Positions 37,397 through 46,720 of a stretch of DNA of 64,000 nt are shown one piece after another. A program made the translations under genes and the position numbers. The notes under the pieces are model-generated. The model worked only from the letters and a program-made list of their open reading frames with translations. It did not search any database and was not told where the DNA came from. The first letter of the stretch is position 1. Each line of letters begins with the position of its first letter. Source of the DNA: Candidatus Ancillula prorhinotermitis (GTDB lineage Bacteria; Actinomycetota; Actinomycetes; Actinomycetales; Bifidobacteriaceae); NCBI GenBank assembly GCA_031280795.1, contig JAITGF010000003.1, forward strand, positions 65,657-129,656, read 5' to 3'.

Positions 37397-39359
37397 CCCC
37401 TAACCCGAGCCGTCGTGCTGCTCGATTCACAGCTGAAACAATTGCCTTTAGCGACGCTTTAGTGGTAGATGAATCAATCCCCACACCCCAGAGGTCTAGA
37501 CTGCCGACGCGACACTCCACATATGCAGCGGCTTGGGCATCTTGACCGGTAGTCATTGCATGCTGAGTGTAGTCCAAAATCTGAACCCCACCAGAATCAT
37601 TTGCCAAGTCACTTATCAGTGGTGATATCGCGGAGATGAACGCGTCCATCGGGCCATTTCCGATGCCAGTCAAATCAAGCACTTCACCCTTATCTTGAAC
37701 TTTCACCTTCAAAAACGAGTCGCCACCATCTTGGCTAGTGTTACTGATACTCAGGACTTTAATGCGCCCCCAAGCGTCGAGATTAGCACTACTAGCATCA
37801 CCTGCAAACTCGCTTGCAAAATCTGTGGACGGCAAGTATTCGTCGCAAAAGAGGCGGTAGATACTAGAATCGCCGACTTCGGATCCAGAAATTTCAGCGA
37901 ACTTCTGCACAATTGAAGAGAATTCGATTTGGAGGCGCTTGGGCAAGTCTAGATTGTGCTTTGACTTTAAGATATAGGCAACGCCACCTTTACCGGACTG
38001 GGAGTTGACTCGAATCACTGACTCGTAGCTAGCGCCGATATCACGCGGGTCGATAGGCAGGTACGGAACTGCCCAGACTTCGGGCTCGCCAGCTTCTTTG
38101 CGCTCTTCTAGGCGCTGTAGACCTTTCTTGATGGCGTCCTGATGGGAGCCAGAAAAGGCAGTGAAGACTAAATCGCCAGCATAGGGATACCTTTCGGATA
38201 TCGCCAGCTGGTTGCAGTGTTCATATGTGCGCCGGATTTCCTTTATATCGTGTATCTCCAACTCTGGGTCGACTCCACTGGTGAAGAGATTTAAGGCTAG
38301 CGCGATAGTGTCAACATTACCTGTGCGCTCACCGTTTCCGAAGATGCAACCTTCCACGCGATCAGCACCGGCCTGGATGCCAAGATGTGCCGCAGCGATT
38401 CCCATGCCTTGGTCATTGTGTGGATGTAAGGATACGACAATGTGTTCACGGGTGAAGCTTAAATCGGCGCGCCCCGGAACTAGACCATCATCGGGGGCGA
38501 TGTTAGTAGGAGCACCTAGATGTTTGCACATCCACTCGATCGAATCAGCGTACACGTTAGGAGTCGTCATCTCAACTGTGGATGGCAGGTTGATCACTAC
38601 AGGGCGTTCCTTGCTTGCCTGGAAGACTTCCGCTACAGCGTTGGAAATCTGGGCAGCGAATTCAGGCTCAGTGCCAGTAAAGCTCTCCGGTGAATATTCG
38701 TAATAAAGTGTCGTGCCCTCTAAAAGGTGCTCTAACGACTTACAGAGCTTAGCCCCCTCAACAGCTAGGTCAATGATTTGGTCCTTCTCCATATTAAACA
38801 CTACATCGCGTTGCAAAACTGAAGTGGAATTATAAAGATGCACATAGGCCGACTTCGCCCCCTTAAGCGCTTCGTAGGTGCGACGAATCAAATGCTCACG
38901 TGCCTGGGTAAGGACTCCGATAGTTACATCTTCAGGAATCAAATCTTGGTCAATCAGTAGGCGGATGAAATCGAAATCCGTTTGTGAGGCCGACGGAAAA
39001 CCAACTTCAATCTCTTTGAAACCCAAACGCACAAGAAGATTCCACATCGCCAACTTGCGCTCGTTATTCATAGGCTCAATCAGGGCTTGGTTACCGTCGC
39101 GGAGATCTACTGAGCACCAGCGAGGAGCTTTGGAAATCACCACATCTGGCCAAGTTCGACCATTTCCATCTACACGGATTTGCTTATGGAAGGGTATGTA
39201 TTTGCGAAAAGGCATTGTTGAAGGTGTCTGCGGCATTCCGGTATGATTGCTAGCGCGAGTGTTAGCGGGGATATCAGCATGACTATCTGTGCGGTTAGAG
39301 CTAGCCTGAGGGGCGCTTATGCCATCTTCTGAAACACCCTCAATGGGGCGCGTGCTCAT
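37383..39359 (-). CDS. leuA: 2-Isopropylmalate synthase (actinobacterial class II)
   Basis: 658 residues. Catalytic barrel: APRWCSVDLRDGNQALIEPM, EIEVGFPSASQTDFDF, VSLHPHNDQGMGIAAAHLG, GCIFGNGERTGNVD; subdomains and a C-terminal LeuA regulatory domain (about 530-650) follow. In M. tuberculosis this domain binds leucine for feedback inhibition. It condenses acetyl-CoA with 2-ketoisovalerate. The first 48 residues are low-complexity before MPFRKYIPF, where many homologues begin. The ATG overlaps the atpH stop with GGAG 8 nt upstream, so translation is coupled to an ATP synthase gene. Confidence 0.95.
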   Translation of the reverse strand: MSTRPIEGVSEDGISAPQASSNRTDSHADIPANTRASNHTGMPQTPSTMPFRKYIPFHKQIRVDGNGRTWPDVVISKAPRWCSVDLRDGNQALIEPMNNERKLAMWNLLVRLGFKEIEVGFPSASQTDFDFIRLLIDQDLIPEDVTIGVLTQAREHLIRRTYEALKGAKSAYVHLYNSTSVLQRDVVFNMEKDQIIDLAVEGAKLCKSLEHLLEGTTLYYEYSPESFTGTEPEFAAQISNAVAEVFQASKERPVVINLPSTVEMTTPNVYADSIEWMCKHLGAPTNIAPDDGLVPGRADLSFTREHIVVSLHPHNDQGMGIAAAHLGIQAGADRVEGCIFGNGERTGNVDTIALALNLFTSGVDPELEIHDIKEIRRTYEHCNQLAISERYPYAGDLVFTAFSGSHQDAIKKGLQRLEERKEAGEPEVWAVPYLPIDPRDIGASYESVIRVNSQSGKGGVAYILKSKHNLDLPKRLQIEFSSIVQKFAEISGSEVGDSSIYRLFCDEYLPSTDFASEFAGDASSANLDAWGRIKVLSISNTSQDGGDSFLKVKVQDKGEVLDLTGIGNGPMDAFISAISPLISDLANDSGGVQILDYTQHAMTTGQDAQAAAYVECRVGSLDLWGVGIDSSTTKASLKAIVSAVNRAARRLGLGGGSH

Positions 39360-40234
39360 GAGCGGAACTCCAGCTCGAAATCAGCAATAAAGGCGTTCAG
39401 GGAGTGTAAAATCGTAGTGTCAAAAACATCACCATCGACTTCAATGCGCAGGCCTCCGAGCATGGCCGGCTTCACAACGATGTTCATTTGCACAGGGGCG
39501 TTATACTTATCTTGAAGATGGCTTTCAAGCTTCTTAAGTTGGGGGGCAGTTAGGGGCGCAGCTGCAATGATATCAACTACTTTTTTGCCACGCGCCCGAG
39601 CGATTTCATCAGAAATATGCTTCAATGAGTGCACGTATCGTGATGCTCCGCGTATCTGAAGAGTTGCCAGCTTCGCTAAAAGTAACGTCGGTGCATCAGC
39701 TTTCTTGCCAATTAGCGTGTCCACTATTGTGAAGCGCGTTTCAAGTGAACGCGACTCAGATGAGAGAATGTCTCGCAGCTGCACGAGGTCGTTGTTATGT
39801 TTGGAAATGTCCTTCATCTGCTCTTCAAGCTTAAAGAGGTTCGCTTCCACATTTTCGAGTAGCTTTGTATCCTTACTCTTAGAAAGCGAAATCATCAACG
39901 TGGAAAAGGCAAACTCGGACGCCACCTGAAAAAGGTCACGCGGTTTCGACCACTTTTTCGAAGCGAGCTCAACCATTACATCTTCGACGAGCTTATCAGC
40001 TTTGATACTCTTAGCAAGCACAGCGATAACTCCACGCTTAGAGTCAGCTTCTTTAGCGTAGTCCGTCAGTGCGCGCGTCAAACGTTTGGATTCGTGAAGC
40101 GCAACAGCGAAGGCAAAGAATTGATTTGCCACCTTCTCGCCTTTTACGGACGTTAACTTTGAAAAATCCTCAGCAAATTTAAGGCCGACATCGCTCATCG
40201 ATGCAGCCGAAGTTTGCGGTAGGCTAGCTAGCAT
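39356..40234 (-). CDS. atpH: ATP synthase delta subunit
   Basis: 292 residues. Two halves are seen: an N-terminal helical region of about 110 residues and the conserved C-terminal OSCP region (RGKKVVDIIAAAPLTAPQLKKLESHLQDKY, then VVKPAMLGGLRIEVDGDVFDTTILHSLNAF). It links F1 to the b-subunit stalk. It is longer than the common 180-residue form. The ATG abuts the atpF stop. The gene after it is leuA and not atpA. Confidence 0.92.
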   Translation of the reverse strand: MLASLPQTSAASMSDVGLKFAEDFSKLTSVKGEKVANQFFAFAVALHESKRLTRALTDYAKEADSKRGVIAVLAKSIKADKLVEDVMVELASKKWSKPRDLFQVASEFAFSTLMISLSKSKDTKLLENVEANLFKLEEQMKDISKHNNDLVQLRDILSSESRSLETRFTIVDTLIGKKADAPTLLLAKLATLQIRGASRYVHSLKHISDEIARARGKKVVDIIAAAPLTAPQLKKLESHLQDKYNAPVQMNIVVKPAMLGGLRIEVDGDVFDTTILHSLNAFIADFELEFRS

Positions 40235-40861
40235 TTAGCGGGTTACTCTCCGACGACGACTAATACGCTTTTCACCTGAGCTTTCACTATTTGCGTCCCT
40301 GTTGGATCTGGAGCCACTTCTGGGTGCGTTCTTACGGTCGGCTGCTGTGTAGTGGTCAATCGAATTGTCAATCATGCGCGACTGGCGCTCACTATTCTCA
40401 AGTCCATTATTTAGCATCTTCTGCGTCATTGCCATCGCAAGTGAGCCAACTTGTTTCTTGAGCTGTGCAGCTGCAGCTTTGCGCTCAGTCTCTATCGCGC
40501 GGGAAGCGTTTTTGGAAATCAGCTCTGCATCTTGAGTGGCTTTTACCTTGGCATCTTGGATGATCTGGGCTGCACTTGCTCTAGCTTCATCTTGGATGCG
40601 AGCTGCTTCTAGGCGTGCACCTTTGATTTCTGCAGTGTACTTTTCATGTAGCTCCATAGCCTCATTTTTAAGTTTGCCAGCCTCAGCAATGCCGCCCTCG
40701 ATTTTTTCGCTACGCGCTTCAAGGACTTGATTGATTTTAGGCAGAAAGAATTTATAAAAAGCTACACCTAAGATCACCAAAACTACTGCAGACCAAAGTA
40801 TTTCATCAGGTTTAGGGATGAATACGTCAATATCGCCTTCAGCAAGGAAAGTGGTGTACAT
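40235..40861 (-). CDS. atpF: ATP synthase b subunit
   Basis: 208 residues. One N-terminal membrane helix (about 23-42, LWSAVVLVILGVAFYKFFLP) is followed by a long Ala/Glu/Lys coiled coil typical of the stator stalk (LEARSEKIEGGIAEAGKLKN, then repeated AARIQDEARASAAQIIQDA). The last 30 residues (NAPRSGSRSNRDANSESSGE and a terminal RRRR) are an unusual basic tail. It follows atpE by 12 nt. Confidence 0.93.
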   Translation of the reverse strand: MYTTFLAEGDIDVFIPKPDEILWSAVVLVILGVAFYKFFLPKINQVLEARSEKIEGGIAEAGKLKNEAMELHEKYTAEIKGARLEAARIQDEARASAAQIIQDAKVKATQDAELISKNASRAIETERKAAAAQLKKQVGSLAMAMTQKMLNNGLENSERQSRMIDNSIDHYTAADRKNAPRSGSRSNRDANSESSGEKRISRRRRVTR

Positions 40862-40873
40862 TTTACTCCTTTA

Positions 40874-41128
<255 letters not shown>

Positions 41129-41131
41129 CTA

Positions 41132-41160
41132 AGTATACCACAAATTTGTTTCGCGTGCAC
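41132..41160 (-). promoter_or_regulatory. Promoter of atpE operon within a family A repeat
   Basis: GTGCAC, 17-nt spacer ending in TGTGG, TATACT on the minus strand. The -35 is the centre of a 38-bp palindrome that forms the left end of repeat copy A2. Confidence 0.7.
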
Positions 41161-41301
41161 GCGAAACAAATTTGTGGTTTCCCGCAACTATTAAAGGCGC
41201 TGCACGGCGCCTTAACTCCGTGCTCTGCGAGGCGGCGTAATGAGTAATTTGCAAGCAAATTACTCGCTACCAATCGCATGCACGCGAAACAAATTTGTGG
41301 G
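41137..41301. repeat. Structured repeat family A, copy 2
   Basis: The left end is a perfect palindrome centred at 41155/41156 (arm CACAAATTTGTTTCGCGTG). The core holds AAGGCGC/GCGCCTT with loop TGCACG able to pair with CCGTGC downstream, then hairpin GAGTAATTTGC/GCAAATTACTC. The right end repeats GCACGCGAAACAAATTTGTG. Confidence 0.85.
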
Positions 41302-41321
41302 TTTATCAACCGTTTAGCGAC

Positions 41322-42953
41322 TTATGGTACATCTTTTAACCATACGCATACAGTGTTTGACTCTCTTTGTGGGTCATTCAAGTTATCATAGATCTTATAA
41401 AATGCAGTATCTAGCTTAAGGTCTCCGCTATCGCAAATAGCTTCATTTTCAGTATAAAGTGGCAATCTACTCTGGTATCTATTCGGCAAAACAAACCCAA
41501 TACTAAGATTAGACCTTGCGAGAACCCCAATTGATGACTGTCCAGGAAACTGATTAAGATATAGCTTGGTTTGCGGAGGAAGTATTCCGTATCCTGGGCG
41601 AGAGTGAACTTCCAATTGGAAGTTGTCAGTGTAAAAACTTGGCTCAATGCGTGAAATATCTAACCCAAGCTCGCTGTATATCTTATTTTTAGTCTCAGTT
41701 TGAAAATTAAGCGCCTGAATCGTTGCAAAATTAAAGGTTATAAAAACCAATAAGAGACAGAATGGCGACACCACAGGCAACACGAGTAGAACTTTTTTAT
41801 TCTTTAGAATTCGCTCAAACCCAAAGAAATGCTTTTTGCTAGCGGAAAAATTATAAACTCCGGCAGCGATTATCGCAAAAAACACCGAAAGTGATATGCA
41901 GTAAGTTCCCCCTTGCGTATTGATGATACTATATGCACCTCTGTAAAGTGTTAGTGCTGTGATGACAAATGCTACCCCGAGCAAAACATTACGCGCTGCT
42001 CTAAGTAGTGACATTTTATCAGCATGTCTTTGTCTGCCGAGATTAATAAGGAAAATCACCAGGCACACCAGCATCAAAATACCCCAATTTCTTTGCATTG
42101 CAAATAGGTCAATCACAACTTTTACCCCACCACCCACAGCATGAAATATGTAGCTCTCACTAACTGTAAAGGGAATGTCAGAGCGGGTATTCGGAAAAAA
42201 CAGCTTTAATATGGCACCGTAAAACAAACAGCTAATAATATAGGCGCCCACAAACAGGTAGAAGACCTTTATGACTACCTTAAATTTCATTCCACTTACA
42301 ATTGCTTCAATAGCGAGGTAGGTGGTCAGGATTATATACGCACCATTAGCGTGTCCGTATAGGAAAAATGTTGAAGTCACGCATAGGCATGAAATGAATA
42401 GCGGCTTTATTATATTTACCTTACTAGGATCTTTGAGTATGCCCGCAAAGAAATAAAGTGGAACGCACGATATGAATAATGAAAGCACCATCGACACACA
42501 GTCATATTTCCAGACTAATACAGCTTGCATAAATGGATTTACCCCCACAAATAAAGACAATGCGAGAGTTAATGCCGACCACTTCCCTTTAAAGATAATA
42601 GTGATGATGAGATAACTAGTCAGCGAAAGCAGAGCGATACTTACCAACAATGGAAAAGGATGCAGATCAACGATTTTTTTATCTAGTGAAAAGAAGTAGT
42701 AAATTAGATTAGTAATTGGTCTTAAATCTTGCATCCAACCAATCCCATGCGCTGATCTACCTTTATCATCGGACATAAAAGTTGAACTTGTGATAAATGG
42801 GAATAGTAACACAAAGTACGCCGCGAAGAGAATGCAAATCCGCTGAAATGCATTCATTTCACATAACTTTAGCGTGCGTTTTGGGGATGTAGCATTATAT
42901 TTAGATGAACTCGCAAAATCTTCAGAAGTGTGTGTGTGTGTGTGTGTTCGCAA
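41322..42953 (-). CDS. GtrII-like glucosyltransferase with (AC)10 tract at its 5' end
   Basis: About 540 residues, with about 10-12 membrane helices and short loops: YSLDKKIVDLHPFPLLVS, GVNPFMQAVLVWKYDCVSMVLS, YGHANGAYIILTTYLA. This arrangement fits the GtrII/GtrC glucosyltransferase-domain family that adds glucose to surface glycans from a lipid-linked donor. The coordinates follow the open frame, whose nearest usual start is a TTG beside the repeat. The only start with a good ribosome site (AAAGGTG) is ATG at 42964, but ten AC units (42928-42947) put it out of frame and it ends after 31 codons. Nine or twelve units would restore it, so the gene appears phase-variable and OFF as sequenced. 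An internal ATG at 42857 could give a shorter product. Confidence 0.75.
   Translation of the reverse strand: MRTHTHTHTSEDFASSSKYNATSPKRTLKLCEMNAFQRICILFAAYFVLLFPFITSSTFMSDDKGRSAHGIGWMQDLRPITNLIYYFFSLDKKIVDLHPFPLLVSIALLSLTSYLIITIIFKGKWSALTLALSLFVGVNPFMQAVLVWKYDCVSMVLSLFISCVPLYFFAGILKDPSKVNIIKPLFISCLCVTSTFFLYGHANGAYIILTTYLAIEAIVSGMKFKVVIKVFYLFVGAYIISCLFYGAILKLFFPNTRSDIPFTVSESYIFHAVGGGVKVVIDLFAMQRNWGILMLVCLVIFLINLGRQRHADKMSLLRAARNVLLGVAFVITALTLYRGAYSIINTQGGTYCISLSVFFAIIAAGVYNFSASKKHFFGFERILKNKKVLLVLPVVSPFCLLLVFITFNFATIQALNFQTETKNKIYSELGLDISRIEPSFYTDNFQLEVHSRPGYGILPPQTKLYLNQFPGQSSIGVLARSNLSIGFVLPNRYQSRLPLYTENEAICDSGDLKLDTAFYKIYDNLNDPQRESNTVCVWLKDVP
42928..42947 (-). repeat. (AC)10 dinucleotide tract in the GtrII coding region
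   Basis: Ten uninterrupted GT units on the plus strand (AC on the coding strand), 17 nt after the ATG at 42964. It is the only such tract that I noticed in the window. Confidence 0.95.
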
Positions 42954-43016
42954 TTATCTGACATAATATTCACCTTTCTTGCCTTGCGGGATAAAGCGTT
43001 GCGCCACCATTGCGCA

Positions 43017-43086
43017 TAACGTCATGATTCAAACCTCTTTATCTAACGTCATGATTCAAACCTCTTTAGTGTTGCCTTCGCGACAT
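43017..43086. repeat. Duplicated 3' end of the neighbouring gene
   Basis: 43044-43086 matches 43185-43227 at 42 of 43 positions; the latter includes the last codons of the gene ending at 43190. A further partial copy lies at 43017-43041. The two long copies flank a family B repeat. Confidence 0.85.
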
Positions 43087-43088
43087 TT

Positions 43089-43175
43089 GCTCGGGGAGTA
43101 ACTCCTCTGTACCCCACCATTTATCAAGTCGAAAACCAAGGGAAACCCTCGGTATTTCTTGGTTGATAAAAGTAC
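43089..43175 (+). repeat. Structured repeat family B, copy at 43.1 kb
   Basis: Begins CTCGGGGAGTAACTCC and ends TTGATAAAAG. It keeps TTTATCAA/TTGATAAA where other copies have TTTTTCAA/TTGAAAAA, and an inner hairpin AAGGG-AAA-CCCT where others differ. Confidence 0.85.
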
Positions 43176-43189
43176 GATGTCGCATAACG

Positions 43190-43810
43190 TCATGATTCGA
43201 ACCTCTTTAGTGTTGCCTTCGCGACATCTAGTGGCATGTTCTTGGTGTAGAAGGCTTGGAAGTCTTGAGGGGGGATGTCTTCGGAAGATTTGGGTTTCTT
43301 CTGGTACTTTTTGGGGATGAAGTTTGATGGGAGGTGCGCTAAGGCGTGCTCAGAGTTCACATGTGCTTTGCCAGTTTGGATTAGCTCAAATAAATCAAGC
43401 TCCCCGATTAGGGCGTCTTCAGCGGCGTCCGTCAAATTGCCAAGCACCAAAGTTGGCACCAACTCTTTTTGGAACTTCCCATCATGATATAAAGCCGTCT
43501 CAATCTTACCCATTTTGAACTGGGCAAGCACCGCATCGAGACCCTTTACGCTAGTTGTCAAGCGCTTGACAGTCTCTTCAGGTGAAACATCTTTAGTGAG
43601 ATGCAAAAATGCCACCGTTCCAAAAACACCACTAGGCATTATCACAGCTTCAATATCATTCACCACGCAAAATGCCGCCATAATGCCCATGTCAGACACA
43701 GATGTTACAATCGCTGCAACTTTGGCGCGCGCCTCGTTTTCCTCACCAAGCTTTTTTAAGTCGTCTGGTAAGTCAAAATCGAGGTATGATATGTCTTCTC
43801 TAGTGCCTAT
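43190..43810 (-). CDS. Conserved hypothetical protein encoded after hisB, probable ATA start
   Basis: 206 residues if started at ATA 43810. The upstream 37 codons read [20 protein letters not shown] and onwards with normal codon use and have no ATG, GTG or TTG. ATA overlaps the hisB stop (ATAG) and follows GAAAGGGG, as expected for a coupled gene. A GTG at 43699 would give only 169 residues. The protein has [30 protein letters not shown] and a basic [11 protein letters not shown] segment. I recall a hypothetical gene at this place in bifidobacterial his clusters. Function unknown. Confidence 0.65.
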   Translation of the reverse strand: MGTREDISYLDFDLPDDLKKLGEENEARAKVAAIVTSVSDMGIMAAFCVVNDIEAVIMPSGVFGTVAFLHLTKDVSPEETVKRLTTSVKGLDAVLAQFKMGKIETALYHDGKFQKELVPTLVLGNLTDAAEDALIGELDLFELIQTGKAHVNSEHALAHLPSNFIPKKYQKKPKSSEDIPPQDFQAFYTKNMPLDVAKATLKRFES

Positions 43811-44406
43811 ATAACCCCTTTCGTTGATGGGATCTGCTCCTTCGCTCGTGCGTCGAGTGAAATGGCTTGGCGAAGCGCCTTGGCAAAGGCTTTTACTTCA
43901 GTTTCGGCAATATGATGTGGGTCGCGCCCACGGAGCACGTCAATATGCACGCAGATTCCAGCGTTGAAGCAGATTGACTCAAAAAGGTGACGCATCATCG
44001 ACCCCGTGAAATGACCAGCGATCAAGTGGAGCTCAAACCCCGCCGGCTCACCTTCGTGCACTAAATACGGGCGCCCGGAAATATCAACTACTGCCCGAGT
44101 TAGCGCTTCATCAAGCGGGCAAAAGGCACTTCCAAAACGGCTGATGCCACGCTTCTCGCCTAAGGCCTCCTTGAGTGCAAGACCAAGCGTTATAGCAATA
44201 TCTTCGGCGGTGTGGTGGATGTCAATGTCCGTATCTCCACTAGCTTCGATTTCGAGGTCAATCAGGGAGTGCTTGGCTAAAGCTGTGAGTAAATGGTCTA
44301 AAAACGGTACAGACGTGTTAACTTTAGAATCGCCTTTGCCATCTAGATTTAAGGACAGCGAAACTTTTGACTCCAAAGTCTCCCGTACAATTGATGCAGT
44401 TCTCAT
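43807..44406 (-). CDS. hisB: Imidazoleglycerol-phosphate dehydratase
   Basis: 199 residues from the ATG at 44406, 6 nt after TATAAT; the longer frame would include the -10 box itself. Motifs: [25 protein letters not shown] (metal-binding His pair), [35 protein letters not shown]. It is the sixth step of histidine synthesis. Monofunctional form. Other his genes are not in the window. Confidence 0.95.
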   Translation of the reverse strand: MRTASIVRETLESKVSLSLNLDGKGDSKVNTSVPFLDHLLTALAKHSLIDLEIEASGDTDIDIHHTAEDIAITLGLALKEALGEKRGISRFGSAFCPLDEALTRAVVDISGRPYLVHEGEPAGFELHLIAGHFTGSMMRHLFESICFNAGICVHIDVLRGRDPHHIAETEVKAFAKALRQAISLDARAKEQIPSTKGVI

Positions 44407-44412
44407 ATTTAC

Positions 44413-44441
44413 ATTATACACTATTTGTACGCTGTGCGCTT
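44413..44441 (-). promoter_or_regulatory. Leaderless promoter of hisB inside the end of trmD
   Basis: AAGCGC, 17-nt spacer, TATAAT, 6 nt to ATG. The trmD stop codon TAA is part of the TATAAT box. Confidence 0.7.
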
Positions 44442-45106
44442 TGCCCTCTTCGCCAGTCAGATATTGCTTTGTGATTGCCCGACAAAAGCACTTCGGGCAC
44501 GCTTAGCCCCCGAAAGTCAGCTGGGCGAGTGTAGTTCGGGTATTCCAATAATGCTACGCCATCTTCGCTAAGTTCATGCGACTCTTCCACGAGTGAATCA
44601 GGATTACCAACTACTCCGGGGATTAGCCGCGAAATTGCTTCGACCATCACTAAAACTGCCACTTCACCACCGTTGAGCACATAATCCCCAATTGATACCT
44701 CAAAAACGCGCCCCGCTCCCAGAGACGCTCGATAGTACTCCACTACACGAGCATCGTAGCCCTCGAAACGCCCGCAGATGAAGACAAGATGTTTGAATTC
44801 ATCGCCTTTTAGCTGGTGGGCAAGCGGTTGGGTAAACTTAATGCCAGCTGGCGAGGTGAATATCAGTACTGCATCATCATCGAGCACAGAATCAATAGCA
44901 GAACTCAAAACGTCGGGCTTAATCACCATGCCTGCACCACCACCATACGGAGTATCATCTACACTATGATGCGGTGGGGCGGCAAAATCACGTAGCTTAA
45001 CAGTATTAACTTCAAGCACACCATTTTCAATTGCGCGACCAATTAGCGATAACTTCAGTGGTTCAAAATACTCTGGAAAAATCGTGATAATATCAATTCG
45101 CTTCAT
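44414..45106 (-). CDS. trmD: tRNA (guanine-N1)-methyltransferase
   Basis: 230 residues from the ATG at 45106, which has AAAGGTG upstream; an earlier ATG overlaps rim[62 protein letters not shown] and [11 protein letters not shown] show a complete knotted SPOUT enzyme. It methylates G37 of tRNAs read before C or G codons. Follows rimM, the common order. Confidence 0.96.
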   Translation of the reverse strand: MKRIDIITIFPEYFEPLKLSLIGRAIENGVLEVNTVKLRDFAAPPHHSVDDTPYGGGAGMVIKPDVLSSAIDSVLDDDAVLIFTSPAGIKFTQPLAHQLKGDEFKHLVFICGRFEGYDARVVEYYRASLGAGRVFEVSIGDYVLNGGEVAVLVMVEAISRLIPGVVGNPDSLVEESHELSEDGVALLEYPNYTRPADFRGLSVPEVLLSGNHKAISDWRRGQSAQRTNSV

Positions 45107-45116
45107 TGCACACCTT

Positions 45117-45647
45117 TTATTTCGCATCTGCTTCGATGTTAAGTAGACCTGGGGGCGGGGTCAGAGTCAAACGTGAGTTGTTTATATCAACTTCGGGGAC
45201 GATCTGCTCAACAAACGGCACTAGCACCTTTGCGCCTTCAAGGAGCTCAATTTCGAGCAGGTCTTGGGCACTACCAGGTATCACAGCTGAAACTTTACCT
45301 ACTTGATTGTCTCCGACATACGCATTCAACCCCACTAATTCGGCAAAATGATACGAACCGTCTTCTTCACCGGCGGTTACATCAGCGTACAACTCTCTGC
45401 CACGTAAGCTTTCAGCGTCTTCGCGACTTTCCACACCTTCAAACTTGACAATCAGCGACTCCTTATGCCAGCGCGCGTTAGCTAGAGTTAAAGTATCTTG
45501 ACTCAAAGTCGTGGAAATTGAAGCTGTTGAGACTTCAAATATCTCGCCTACCGCAAAGCGTAAATCTGGTCGGTCAGTCGTCACCCTTAGGCGGACTTCA
45601 CCCTTTAGGCCGACGGCAGCGCCAATAATACCAACGCGTAGCTTCAA
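45117..45647 (-). CDS. rimM: 16S rRNA processing protein RimM
   Basis: 176 residues. N-terminal LRVGIIGAAVGLKGEVRLRV and GVESREDAESLRGRELYAD, then a PRC-barrel with VGLNAYVGDNQVGKVSAV, and the C-terminal VPFVEQIVPEVDINNSRLTL and PPPGLL. It assists assembly of the 30S head with S19. Part of rpsP-khpA-rimM-trmD. Confidence 0.95.
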   Translation of the reverse strand: MKLRVGIIGAAVGLKGEVRLRVTTDRPDLRFAVGEIFEVSTASISTTLSQDTLTLANARWHKESLIVKFEGVESREDAESLRGRELYADVTAGEEDGSYHFAELVGLNAYVGDNQVGKVSAVIPGSAQDLLEIELLEGAKVLVPFVEQIVPEVDINNSRLTLTPPPGLLNIEADAK

Positions 45648-45670
45648 ACTAGTTAAGTTTGCAGATGTGC

Positions 45671-45910
45671 TTATCTACCGTATTTGTCTGCTACATCGAC
45701 GCGCACATTGTTTCCACCAGAAAGTGCTGATACAACGATACGCAAAGCGTTGATAGTCCTACCGCCACGCCCGATAACTTTGCCCACATCTTCGGGGTTG
45801 GTACGTACCACAAGCATGACGCCACGGATGGTATTCTTCTGCGTGATGTGCACATCGCCTGGAAATGACACAACCCCGCGCACTAAGTGCTCTAAAGCTT
45901 CTTGTAACAT
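45671..45910 (-). CDS. khpA: KH-domain RNA-binding protein (KhpA)
   Basis: 79 residues. A single KH domain with the GxxG loop VIGRGGRTINALR, usual in the rpsP-khpA-rimM-trmD order. KhpA binds RNA, in other bacteria with KhpB/Jag, and influences growth and wall synthesis. Its ATG overlaps the rpsP stop (TAATG). Confidence 0.92.
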   Translation of the reverse strand: MLQEALEHLVRGVVSFPGDVHITQKNTIRGVMLVVRTNPEDVGKVIGRGGRTINALRIVVSALSGGNNVRVDVADKYGR

Positions 45911-46500
45911 TATGCAGCATCTCCTTCGGTGGTGGTATCAGCTGACTCTTCAGCAGGTGCATCAGTTGCAGATTCCTCAGATGGAGTCGCCTCGTCAGCT
46001 GGAGCATCTGCAGGCGCTTCTTCGGTAGTGGCTTCCTCGGCACTGGCAGCAGCTTCAGCCTCTTTAGCAGCTTTTGCATCTTCTTCAGCCTTGCGCGCTT
46101 CTTCCACAGCTTTCGCCTTGGCTTCTTCATTTGCCTTCGCTTTAGCTTGCTTCAACTTTTCAGCCTCATCGGCTGCTTTAGCAATCTTTTCTTCTGGTGT
46201 CAATTTCGCAGGCTGCGGCTTTACAGTGCTCTTCGCATTCGGGTCACCTTTGAACTTGCCCCAATCGCCGGTGAGTTCAAGCAGGCGTTGCACAGTCTGG
46301 GTTGGTTGAGCCCCTACGCTTAACCAGTACTGGGCACGTTCCGAATTAATCTCGATCACTGAAGGCTCGCGCGTTGGGTGGTAGAGCCCGATTTCTTCCA
46401 CTGCTTTACCGTCGCGGGCTTTACGTGAATCCATAATCACCACGCGATAAAAGGGCGCACGCTTCTTGCCAAAACGCTTCAAACGCATCTTAGTTGCCAT
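45910..46500 (-). CDS. rpsP: 30S ribosomal protein S16 with Ala/Glu-rich tail
   Basis: 196 residues from the ATG at 46500, after AAGGAGATATAAAT. Residues 1-85 are the S16 core ([48 protein letters not shown]). Residues 95-196 are a charged, then Ala/Glu/Thr-rich, extension (about 100 residues), as in some actinobacteria but long. A leader of about 135 nt precedes it. First gene of the operon. Confidence 0.95.
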   Translation of the reverse strand: MATKMRLKRFGKKRAPFYRVVIMDSRKARDGKAVEEIGLYHPTREPSVIEINSERAQYWLSVGAQPTQTVQRLLELTGDWGKFKGDPNAKSTVKPQPAKLTPEEKIAKAADEAEKLKQAKAKANEEAKAKAVEEARKAEEDAKAAKEAEAAASAEEATTEEAPADAPADEATPSEESATDAPAEESADTTTEGDAA

Positions 46501-46641
46501 ATTTATATCTCCTTGATATTGCATGCGATCTGAGCCGCGCTTCCGCAGGAGTTGCGAATGCGGGCAAGGCGCACGACTATGTGAAACCACAAAAGTAGCT
46601 TAGACTAAAGTGAATTGCACACTATTTACAATTACCTTATC

Positions 46642-46670
46642 ATTATACCACACCGTAGCGTAGTTGTCAA
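46642..46670 (-). promoter_or_regulatory. Promoter of rpsP operon
   Basis: TTGACA, 17-nt spacer ending in TGTGG, TATAAT, a full consensus plus extended -10. Confidence 0.88.
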
Positions 46671-46674
46671 ATCA

Positions 46675-46697
46675 AAAAATTCCCAAAAATGCGGGAT
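46675..46697 (-). terminator. Possible weak terminator after the ABC permease genes
   Basis: TCCC, an 8-nt loop and GGGA are followed by ATTTTTT on the minus strand, just upstream of the rpsP -35. The stem is only 4 bp. Confidence 0.35.
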
Positions 46698-46720
46698 ATT
46701 CGGATGTGCCTAAATGTCGT

